In this document: piece after piece, positions 1-5,040 of the stretch
Position numbering within the stretch: position 1 is the stretch's first letter
Layout: the number at the start of each line of letters is the position of its first letter
Source of the DNA: Candidatus Altimarinota bacterium
GTDB lineage: Bacteria > Patescibacteriota > Gracilibacteria > UM-FILTER-43-11
Length of the DNA stretch: 5,767 nt
Assembly (NCBI GenBank): GCA_029934675.1
Contig: JAOZLT010000042.1
Location: 1 to 5,767 of the forward strand
Direction of reading: 5' to 3'
The notes under the pieces: generated by a model
What the model saw: the letters and a program-made list of their open reading frames with translations, nothing else
Databases searched by the model: none
What the model was told of the DNA's origin: nothing
Position numbers and translations under genes: made by a program

Positions 1-78
1 TCAAAACTCAAAATTCAAAACTCAAAATTCAAAATTCAAAACTCAAAACTCAAAACTCAAAGTGCTGAAACTCAAAAC
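1..78 (+). repeat. Heptanucleotide tandem array TCAAAAY inside the murG frame
   Basis: Eight uninterrupted 7-bp units of TCAAAAC or TCAAAAT run from 1 to 56. They are followed by TCAAAGT (57-63) and, after a 1-bp slip, CTGAAAC (65-71) and TCAAAAC (72-78). The array starts at the window edge and probably extends left. In the MurG frame three units encode a 7-residue period (SKLKIQN, SKFKIQN, SKLKTQS). The TCAAAAY units contain no stop in any + frame, whereas the reverse complement contains TGA, so only this orientation could sit in a gene without ending it. Confidence 0.95.
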
Positions 79-663
79 AGTAAAATCATTTTTACTGGTA
101 ATCCAATTCGTACATCAATATTAGGTGGGGATAAAGGGAAGGGTTACCAGATAACAGGTTTTCGGTCTGAGCGTCCGGTGGTGCTTGTGTGGGGTGGAAG
201 TCAGGGGGCTTTGGAGATTAATAACATAATTAAAGAATCTTTTTCTCATCTCAAATCTATATTTCAGATAATCCATATTACGGGTCATGGAAAAATGACT
301 GATATTCATGATGAATCATATATTCAATTTCAATATTTAGATGAAGAATTGAAGCATATATATGCAATTACTGATTTTGTTGTTGGTAGGGCGGGTGCGA
401 ATTCGTTGTATGAGCTTGCTTTAATGCAAAAACCGAATATTCTTATTCCTTTAAAAAGCTCCGCACATAATCACCAGCAACTGAATGCTGAGTATTTTGA
501 GAAAGAGGGGGCGAGTATAATTCTTCGGGATAATCCTCTGCACGAAGTGTTAATTGCTTTGCATAATAATGAACAGAAGATTAAGAATATGAGGGAGAAT
601 TTATCTCGTGTTGCCAGACCTGATGCTGCGGAACGAATAGCTGATATCCTTTTGTCTATATAA
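1..663 (+). CDS. murG: MurG, C-terminal part (UDP-GlcNAc:lipid I GlcNAc transferase), 5' end outside window
   Basis: MurG transfers GlcNAc from UDP-GlcNAc to lipid I, making lipid II on the inner face of the cytoplasmic membrane. The frame is open from base 1 to the TAA at 661-663 (220 codons visible). Counting from base 1: residues 1-27 are heptamer-repeat sequence, 28-37 (KIIFTGNPIR) match the strand that closes the MurG N-domain, 65-70 (GGSQGA) are the glycine-rich loop opening the C-domain, 130-138 (RAGANSLYE) and 156-164 (HNHQQLNAE) are the UDP-GlcNAc-binding motifs. The family is about 350-370 residues, so the N-domain lies upstream. A GTG at 178 could be taken as a start, but the MurG homology clearly continues upstream of it, so it is not the real one. 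The oddity is the low-complexity insert before KIIFTGNPIR. If the upstream half is not in frame, this is a pseudogene; the window cannot decide. Identity of the C-domain is very secure. Confidence 0.93.
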   Translation, partial: SKLKIQNSKFKIQNSKLKTQSAETQNSKIIFTGNPIRTSILGGDKGKGYQITGFRSERPVVLVWGGSQGALEINNIIKESFSHLKSIFQIIHITGHGKMTDIHDESYIQFQYLDEELKHIYAITDFVVGRAGANSLYELALMQKPNILIPLKSSAHNHQQLNAEYFEKEGASIILRDNPLHEVLIALHNNEQKIKNMRENLSRVARPDAAERIADILLSI

Positions 664-685
664 ATCCGAAACTCGAAATCCGAAG

Positions 686-740
686 TTCGATCCATTCTCC
701 GTAGTAAACTACAAAGGACGAAAGGAATCTCGAATTTTTT
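686..740 (+). terminator. Candidate intrinsic terminator after murG
   Basis: A broken stem is formed by TTCGA (686-690) with TCGAA (730-734), ATTC (694-697) with GAAT (725-728), TCC (698-700) with GGA (716-718) and GTAG (701-704) with CTAC (709-712) around a TAAA loop. It is followed directly by six Ts (735-740). The hairpin-plus-T-run layout fits a rho-independent terminator, but the stem is interrupted and not GC-rich, so termination strength is uncertain. Confidence 0.42.
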
Positions 741-762
741 AAATTTAAAATACGAAAAGGTT

Positions 763-791
763 TTGTACATTTGCACATTTAGATTTAGAAT
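763..791 (+). promoter_or_regulatory. Candidate promoter for the glycosyltransferase gene
   Basis: TTGTAC (763-768) and TAGAAT (786-791, five of six matches to TATAAT) are separated by 17 bp. Transcription would begin near 798, inside the right heptamer arm, giving a leader of about 28 nt. Only the TTG of the -35 box matches the consensus. No Shine-Dalgarno sequence precedes the ATG at 826. Confidence 0.3.
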
Positions 792-825
792 TTGTTTCGA
801 GTTTCGAGTTTAAAAATTACGTTTT

Positions 826-1947
826 ATGAAAATAGGTATAAACGCAAGGTTTCTCACCCTGCCATTCACCGGTATTGGCCAATACACACGTAGCCTTGTA
901 ACCAAGATGGCGGAGATTGGGCCTGAAAATGAGTATTTTTTGTTTACTCCAGAGCTTGTTGATTTGAATTTGCCTGAAAACTGTAAACAGATTCGTGTAG
1001 TTGAAAAGAAGTATCGTTCCGCAAGTATTCAAAAGACGCATTGGGAGCATGTAACTCTTCCTAAAGAAATGGAGAAGTTGGGAGTTAATATTACTCATTT
1101 TCCTTATCCTTCAAATCCACGCCGAAAACTACCTATGCCGACCATAGTAACTGTGCATGATGTTATACCTTGGAAATTAAAGGCATATCGTAAAAAAATG
1201 CGGTCCAAAATATATAATTTGAATGCTCGTTTAGCCCTTAAAAAAGCTGATCATATTATTACGGTTTCTGAATTTTCGAAATCAGAAATAATTAAATATC
1301 TCAAAATAAAAGAAAAAAATATTACTGTAACTCCTCTTGCACCACCACTTTTGGATGATAAGCTTGTGTTCCCCGATAAAGATTTGAGAAGGAAGTATTT
1401 TTTGTATGTTGGTGGTTATGATGAAAGGAAAAACGTAGATAAGCTTATTTTAGCTTACCAAAAACATATTGCTCCAATCTATCCGATTGATTTGATTTTA
1501 GTTGGGGGTAAAGATAGGGGGTTGGATGAACTGGTAACGGATGAGCATTGTGAGCGGGTTGATGGAAAATTTCCTTTAAAAATTAAGGGGAAGGTTATTT
1601 TTACAGATACACTCGAGCAAAGTGAGCTTATGTATTTGTATAAACAGGCTCTAGCTTTAGTTCATGCTTCAACCTATGAAGGTTTTAATTTGGCATTGGT
1701 AGAGGCTATGTCTGTTGGTGTTCCGATTATTACATCAGATATTCAGGTGCATCATGAGGTGACGGATGATAATGCACTTTTTGTAGATCCAAATAATATT
1801 GATTCCATAGGTAATGGTATGCATCAATTAGTTAATGATACACATTTGCAAAAGGAGTTGGCATTTGTCGGGAAAGAGCGAGCGAAAGATTTTAGTTGGG
1901 ATAAAATAGCGGAAGAGACATTGTATGTGTACAATCTTTTTGCCTGA
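826..1947 (+). CDS. GT4-family (GT-B fold) glycosyltransferase
   Basis: A 373-residue protein with the features of glycosyltransferase family 4 (group 1): a retaining enzyme that moves a sugar from a nucleotide sugar to a glycan or lipid acceptor, probably at the cytoplasmic face of the membrane. The N-domain has FTGIGQYTR (14-22), where the glycines contact the donor or acceptor, TVHDVIPW (109-116) and ITVSEFSKSE (145-154). The C-domain opens with FLYVGGYDERKN (192-203) and ends with the donor-binding EX7E motif, E285 and E293, in YEGFNLALVEAMSVGVPI (284-301). Length and motif order are normal for a complete enzyme. No signal peptide or membrane segment is visible. The ATG at 826 begins directly with the first beta strand (MKIGINARFL), which supports this start. 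The acceptor and sugar cannot be read from the sequence. Its place after murG is compatible with envelope polysaccharide synthesis, but the 162-nt gap and candidate terminator argue against tight coupling. Confidence 0.9.
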   Translation: MKIGINARFLTLPFTGIGQYTRSLVTKMAEIGPENEYFLFTPELVDLNLPENCKQIRVVEKKYRSASIQKTHWEHVTLPKEMEKLGVNITHFPYPSNPRRKLPMPTIVTVHDVIPWKLKAYRKKMRSKIYNLNARLALKKADHIITVSEFSKSEIIKYLKIKEKNITVTPLAPPLLDDKLVFPDKDLRRKYFLYVGGYDERKNVDKLILAYQKHIAPIYPIDLILVGGKDRGLDELVTDEHCERVDGKFPLKIKGKVIFTDTLEQSELMYLYKQALALVHASTYEGFNLALVEAMSVGVPIITSDIQVHHEVTDDNALFVDPNNIDSIGNGMHQLVNDTHLQKELAFVGKERAKDFSWDKIAEETLYVYNLFA

Positions 1948-1975
1948 TTACTGATATCAATCTTATTGATGGCTT

Positions 1976-2068
1976 AAATTTCGCAATTCGTATTTCCCAC
2001 GCCTACTGCGGGGCAGGCTGATTTCGCATTTTAATCTAGATTCCAGATTTTTCATTGTCATTTTGAAA
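1976..2068. repeat. Heptamer arms flanking a GC-rich hairpin, glycosyltransferase/S23 junction
   Basis: Left of the core are three heptamers of form NNATTTC (1976-1996). Right of it heptamers resume in register for about seven units (2020-2068), including the palindrome AATCTAGATT at 2033-2042. The core (2001-2018) is much richer in G+C than its surroundings and can fold as CTGC-GGG-GCAG (2005-2015) or as GCCT (2001-2004) with AGGC (2015-2018). ATTTCGCA occurs on both sides as a direct repeat (1978-1985 and 2021-2028). A small AT-rich hairpin, ATCAAT-CTT-ATTGAT (1956-1970), follows the glycosyltransferase stop but lacks a T-run. From 2069 to 2100 nothing further is seen. Confidence 0.7.
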
Positions 2069-2081
2069 AGCAGGTGTTAAA

Positions 2082-2109
2082 TTAGTGTCCTATTTTGAAT
2101 TTATATAAT
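2082..2109 (+). promoter_or_regulatory. Candidate promoter for the S23-like gene
   Basis: A perfect TATAAT lies at 2104-2109. The best -35 position, TTAGTG (2082-2087, spacer 16), is weak. Initiation would fall near 2116, only about 8 nt before the ATG at 2124, so the mRNA would be nearly leaderless. No Shine-Dalgarno sequence is present, which agrees with that. Confidence 0.38.
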
Positions 2110-2123
2110 AATTTTGTATTAAA

Positions 2124-2495
2124 ATGACTAAAGAAGAATTAGAAGATAGAACTTTAAAGTTTAGCAATAGTTTGATTAAGGTGCTTAGTAAACTACCTAG
2201 AGATTTAATCAATAGTAGGATTATTTCTCAGGTGACATCTTCGGGGACGAGCATTGGAGCAAATTACCGGGAGGCAAATGCTTCTGAATCTGAAAAAGAC
2301 TTTAAACATAAAATGAATCTCTCTTTTAAGGAAGCTAAAGAAACTAAGTACTGGTTAGATATTTTGTTGTCTAAAAATCTTGAATTCCGCGATGATTTAA
2401 TGTTATTGAGAAATGAGGCTGATGAGCTGTCTCGGATTTTCGGTAAAGCTGTAAGTACCTGTAGACGAAATGCAGAATTAAAAAATGCTAAATAA
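2124..2495 (+). CDS. Four-helix-bundle protein, S23/23S-rRNA-IVS family (Avd-like fold)
   Basis: A 123-residue protein with the family hallmark SSGTSIGANYREA (39-51) followed by SESEKDFKHKM (54-64) and KEAKETKYWLDILL (69-82). Four predicted helices lie at about 2-24, 27-53, 57-84 and 90-115. The family was first known from ORFs in intervening sequences of 23S rRNA genes, and the related Avd protein of diversity-generating retroelements binds nucleic acid. The role of free-standing copies is unknown, so nucleic-acid binding is inference here. The length is usual for the family. The only suitable start is the ATG at 2124. The gene is bracketed by a 13-bp inverted repeat (2018-2030 and 2497-2509). 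Its last nine codons (2469-2495) lie in the same 7-bp register as the array that follows, so the C-terminal tail NAELKNAK appears to have been built from repeat DNA. No rRNA gene or reverse transcriptase is nearby. Confidence 0.9.
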   Translation: MTKEELEDRTLKFSNSLIKVLSKLPRDLINSRIISQVTSSGTSIGANYREANASESEKDFKHKMNLSFKEAKETKYWLDILLSKNLEFRDDLMLLRNEADELSRIFGKAVSTCRRNAELKNAK

Positions 2496-2545
2496 GAATG
2501 CGAAATCAGAAATGCGAAATAATTTATTTCGTTTCATCGAATTCG
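2469..2545 (+). repeat. Heptamer array spanning the S23-like gene's 3' end and the downstream junction
   Basis: Eleven consecutive 7-bp units can be placed from 2469 to 2545 without a slip. The clearest are AATGCGA (2497-2503), AATCAGA (2504-2510) and AATGCGA (2511-2517). The first four units overlap the end of the S23-like coding sequence and its TAA stop (2493-2495). AATGCGAAATCAG (2497-2509) is the exact reverse complement of 2018-2030 on the other side of that gene. Confidence 0.75.
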
Positions 2546-2555
2546 ATTGTATAAT
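2536..2555 (+). promoter_or_regulatory. Candidate promoter with a 12-bp palindrome ahead of the membrane-protein gene
   Basis: A perfect TATAAT lies at 2550-2555; the -35 position at 17-bp spacing reads TTTCGT (2527-2532), which is weak. Just before the -10 box is the perfect palindrome ATCGAATTCGAT (2536-2547), in the promoter spacer where a repressor or activator could sit. It could equally be a chance product of two opposed heptamers. Initiation would be near 2562, about 21 nt before the ATG at 2583. Confidence 0.4.
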
Positions 2556-2582
2556 AAGTTTACTAGCAAATAGTAATAAGTT

Positions 2583-2876
2583 ATGACTTTTAGACTAATT
2601 ATCTTCATCATCATTCAGCTGGCCGCGATTATCTATTTTATAGAAATGCTGAGACGTGTGAGTAAAAGGGTTAATGAATATGGTCTGAAAGATACTAAAG
2701 AAACATTGCCATTCAGTTTTATTCGTTTAAAGCATGTAGTTATTTTGTATATTATTAGTTATTTAATCTGGTTGGTTTTTTCTATTTTTCTTTATTGGGT
2801 TTTCATTAATCCGCATCCTGTTTCTTTTTTGGATATTAGGGTGGGAGGAGGTAGTAATTTTGATTTAAATCTTTAA
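2583..2876 (+). CDS. Small two-helix membrane protein of unknown function
   Basis: I do not recognise this 97-residue protein. It shows two hydrophobic segments, about residues 5-20 and 51-75. The loop between them (24-50) carries eight Lys/Arg residues (RR at 24-25, KR at 28-29, K36, K39, R48, K50), so by the positive-inside rule the loop is cytoplasmic and both ends face outward. The C-terminus is short and glycine-rich (GGG at 88-90). No catalytic motif, lipobox or cleavable signal peptide is evident. The frame has normal start and stop codons, a perfect TATAAT upstream and typical membrane-protein composition, so I believe it is a real gene despite its size. It stands alone between two repeat junctions, and its neighbours do not suggest a function. 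Confidence 0.68.
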   Translation: MTFRLIIFIIIQLAAIIYFIEMLRRVSKRVNEYGLKDTKETLPFSFIRLKHVVILYIISYLIWLVFSIFLYWVFINPHPVSFLDIRVGGGSNFDLNL

Positions 2877-2882
2877 CCAATA

Positions 2883-2996
2883 GTGGTTACGATGGTGGAG
2901 ACTTTGTGGAGACTTTGTGGAGACGTGGTGGAATAAAATAAAAACCACAATGTCGCCACAAAGCGTTAGCGAGTCGTCACGATGTCTCCACGATGT
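2883..2996. repeat. Inverted arrays of an 11-bp unit forming a long hairpin ahead of guaA
   Basis: On the + strand, 11-bp units starting GTGG occur at 2895-2905 and 2906-2916 (both GTGGAGACTTT) and 2917-2927 (GTGGAGACGTG), followed by a GTGG at 2928-2931 and preceded by a diverged 12-bp unit at 2883-2894. On the - strand, units of the same family occupy 2949-2959, 2970-2980 and 2981-2991, with a 10-bp intermediate. The A-rich segment 2932-2944 separates the arms. Bases 2913-2931 pair with 2945-2963 at 17 of 19 positions (one a G·U), and GTGGAGAC (2895-2902) pairs exactly with GTCTCCAC (2984-2991). The structure ends 5-10 nt before the guaA ATG. No T-run follows, so it is not a standard terminator. 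Confidence 0.85.
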
Positions 2997-3001
2997 AAAA
3001 T

Positions 3002-4825
3002 ATGTTTCACGAAAAAATTGCAGTATTGGATTTTGGTGGGCAGTATGCGCATCTTATTGCTAACAGAATTCGTCGCTTAGGGGTTTATAGCGAAATACGA
3101 GATTCGGATACATCTGCTGATGAGCTGAAGAAATATAAAGGTATTATTTTTTCCGGTGGTCCGATGAGCGTATATGCTAAAAATGCACCTCATTGTGATA
3201 AAAAGATTTTTGAATTGGGTATTCCTGTTTTTGGTATTTGTTATGGGCATCAGCTCATGCAATATCTTTTGGGTGGCGAGGTTATAAGTGGACATACAAA
3301 AGAATATGGTTTTGCTGATTTAATGCTTGAGCAACCTGTTGGAATATTTGGTGGTCTTAAAACTAAATCCCGAGTTTGGATGTCTCATGGAGATACTGTT
3401 ATTAGGCCTGCTCCTGGTTTTACAGAAGCTGGAATGACTGTTGATTGCGAAAATTCAGCTTTGTTTGATTTGGATAGACATTTTTATGGCGTGCAATTTC
3501 ATCCGGAAGTTACTCATACTGAAGAGGGAATGAAGATGTTGGATAATTTTCTTAATGTTTGTGAGGTAAAAAGGGATTGGAGTATTGAGCAGTTTATAGA
3601 AGAAGAAATTAATGAGATAAAGAAAAAAATTGGTGATAAAAAAGTATTTCTTTTGGTTTCCGGTGGTGTTGATTCTACTGTTGCATTCGCGTTGCTCGAA
3701 AAAGCGCTTGGTTCTGAAAGGGTGTTTGGAATGATGGTTGATACAGGGCTTATGCGATTTGAGGAAGTTAAACAAGCTCAAAAATCATTGGAAGATGCCG
3801 GTTTTAAGAATCTTCATGTTGCCGATAAAAGTAATGAGTTTTTGAATGCGTTAAAAGGTGTTAGCGATCCTGAAGAAAAGCGTAAGATAATTGGAGAGAT
3901 GTTTTGGACTGTGAAAGAAGATGTTGCTGAAGAATTAAAACTAAATTCCGATGAATGGCTTATGGGGCAGGGCACAATTTATCCGGATACTATCGAAACA
4001 GGCGGAACTAAGCATGCGGATAAAATCAAAACTCATCATAACCGAGTTGATTTGGTTCAGAAGATGATTAAGGCGGGTAAGGTAATAGAACCTTTGGCGC
4101 AACTATATAAGGATGAGGTGCGTGATTTGGGTCAAAAACTTGGGCTTCCTCATGAAATGGTTTGGCGTCAGCCTTTTCCAGGTCCTGGTTTGGGGGTGCG
4201 TATTTTATGTATAGATGATTCGGATTCTGAGGCAGAAAAGGACTTTAGTATTCTTGGTCAAAATATTCAAACAAATTTAAAGTCCAAAACTGGTTTAGAT
4301 GATGTAATAAGCCATGTATTGCCGATTAATTCTGTTGGCGTACAAGGAGATGAACGAACTTATCGTCATCCTGTTGCGTTGTTTACAAAAAACCATGATT
4401 GGGAAGTGTTAGAACAGGCATCTACAGCTGTAACTAACCGTTTTACCGAGGTTAATCGGGTTATTTTGGCGATTGGAGGTGAGGTTGATGGTGAATTTAA
4501 TTTAAAACATTGTGATACATCAAGAGATCGTGTGAAACTTTTACAGAAAATCGATTATACGGTAATGACACTGATGAATGGGGAAATGGAAAAGTATAAA
4601 ATATGGCAATTTCCAGTTGTACTAATTCCAGTTAGTAATGTTGAAGGAAAAGAGTCTGTTGTTTTGCGCCCAATTGTCTCGACTGAGGCTATGACCGCTA
4701 GTTTTGCAAAGATTGATTGGGAACTTCTTGATAAAATTTCCTCTGAGATTATGAAATATGAGGAAATAAGTCATGTGTTTTATGATTTGACGCATAAACC
4801 GCCAGGAACTATTGAATGGGAGTAG
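3002..4825 (+). CDS. guaA: GMP synthase (glutamine-hydrolysing), long form
   Basis: GuaA converts XMP, ATP and glutamine to GMP, the last step of guanine nucleotide synthesis in the cytoplasm. The glutaminase domain (about 1-190) has the oxyanion region FSGGPMS (50-56), nucleophile C80 in GICYGHQ, and H167 and E169 in QFHPEV. The ATP-pyrophosphatase domain (about 195-390) has the P-loop SGGVDS (220-225). The dimerisation domain carries RQPFPGPGLGVR (389-400) and the family C-terminus KPPGTIEWE (599-607). All catalytic residues are present. At 607 residues it exceeds the common bacterial form (about 510-525); the extra length lies mainly after FPGPGLGVR, in the C-terminal domain, which resembles the longer type known from eukaryotic GMPS. 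A TAA at 2996-2998 is in frame just upstream, so the ATG at 3002 is the first possible start. No Shine-Dalgarno sequence is visible; the 11-bp-repeat hairpin occupies the leader and could affect expression. I saw no convincing promoter. Confidence 0.97.
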   Translation: MFHEKIAVLDFGGQYAHLIANRIRRLGVYSEIRDSDTSADELKKYKGIIFSGGPMSVYAKNAPHCDKKIFELGIPVFGICYGHQLMQYLLGGEVISGHTKEYGFADLMLEQPVGIFGGLKTKSRVWMSHGDTVIRPAPGFTEAGMTVDCENSALFDLDRHFYGVQFHPEVTHTEEGMKMLDNFLNVCEVKRDWSIEQFIEEEINEIKKKIGDKKVFLLVSGGVDSTVAFALLEKALGSERVFGMMVDTGLMRFEEVKQAQKSLEDAGFKNLHVADKSNEFLNALKGVSDPEEKRKIIGEMFWTVKEDVAEELKLNSDEWLMGQGTIYPDTIETGGTKHADKIKTHHNRVDLVQKMIKAGKVIEPLAQLYKDEVRDLGQKLGLPHEMVWRQPFPGPGLGVRILCIDDSDSEAEKDFSILGQNIQTNLKSKTGLDDVISHVLPINSVGVQGDERTYRHPVALFTKNHDWEVLEQASTAVTNRFTEVNRVILAIGGEVDGEFNLKHCDTSRDRVKLLQKIDYTVMTLMNGEMEKYKIWQFPVVLIPVSNVEGKESVVLRPIVSTEAMTASFAKIDWELLDKISSEIMKYEEISHVFYDLTHKPPGTIEWE

Positions 4826-4831
4826 TGTTGA

Positions 4832-4915
4832 AATGACCAATTTAGAATAACCAAAATAATATTTCTGATTTCTCATTTTTCATTTTTGATTTAATTCTTA
4901 ATTCTTAATTCATAT
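4832..4915 (+). repeat. Twelve-unit degenerate heptamer array after guaA (left arm)
   Basis: The 323-nt guaA/sigma junction begins with an uninterrupted 7-bp register from 4832 to 4915. Clear units are GATTTCT (4867-4873), CATTTTT (4874-4880 and 4881-4887) and TTCTTAA (4895-4901 and 4902-4908). AGAATAACCAA (4844-4854) and AAATGAC (4831-4837) recur as exact complements at 5063-5073 and 5087-5093 at the other end of the junction. Confidence 0.8.
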
Positions 4916-4920
4916 ATTTT

Positions 4921-4982
4921 AGTCTCAAGTGCCATTCCTTCGCCAAGGCTTCGTAAGACCTTGCGAGTGCGAGTCTCAAGTG
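4921..4982. repeat. Hairpin core flanked by an 11-bp direct repeat, guaA/sigma junction
   Basis: AGTCTCAAGTG occurs at 4921-4931 and again at 4972-4982. Between the copies is a 40-bp GC-richer segment that can fold: TCG (4940-4942) and CAAGG (4944-4948) pair with CCTTG (4959-4963) and CGA (4964-4966) with one bulged base, leaving a 10-nt loop. No T-run follows, so it is a poor terminator. The 4983-5040 stretch after it is AT-rich with no firm feature. Confidence 0.65.
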
Positions 4983-5040
4983 TTTAATTCAGAATTTTAA
5001 CTTCCAAATGAGATATATCAACCAGCACATTATATATTCA

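Larger units (their letters stand above)
666..814. repeat. murG/glycosyltransferase junction: inverted heptamer arms around a hairpin core
   Basis: The junction begins 2 nt after the murG stop with four heptamers in register (666-693, consensus YCGAAAY). It ends with heptamers of the opposite orientation (780-814, including GTTTCGA at 794-800 and 801-807). CGAAACTCGAAA at 667-678 and its exact complement at 795-806 make a perfect 12-bp inverted repeat bracketing the junction. Between them lies an imperfect hairpin (686-734). The stretch 741-765 shows no further clear feature. Confidence 0.8.

Noticed and set aside
1..78. CRISPR array
   Set aside because: The repeats are 7 bp and contiguous, with no spacers and no cas genes.
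178..663. A separate short gene starting at the GTG at 178
   Set aside because: MurG homology (KIIFTGNPIR and the linker) continues in frame upstream of this codon, so it is internal.
681..704. tRNA T-arm-like GTTCGATCC at 685-693
   Set aside because: It arises from heptamers; no acceptor stem, anticodon arm or D-arm can be assembled around it.
1956..1970. Terminator after the glycosyltransferase
   Set aside because: The six-pair stem is nearly all A-T and has no following T-run.
766..2116. TAnnTTTG boxes (766-773 and 2109-2116) like the Bacteroidota -7 element
   Set aside because: Neither has a TTG element at the expected -33 distance, and the motif is common by chance in AT-rich DNA.
2018..2509. 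Diversity-generating retroelement around the Avd-like gene
   Set aside because: No reverse transcriptase and no template/variable repeat pair with adenine-biased differences is visible in the window.
2018..2509. Insertion sequence carrying the S23-like gene
   Set aside because: There is no transposase and no clear target duplication outside the 13-bp inverted repeat; kept only as a question about possible mobility.
2932..2939. TAAAAT at 2934-2939 as the guaA -10 box
   Set aside because: No acceptable -35 lies at 16-18 bp, and the A-rich loop of the repeat explains the match.
2877..3001. Purine or other known riboswitch before guaA
   Set aside because: The purine aptamer core motifs are absent; the structure is explained by inverted 11-bp repeats.
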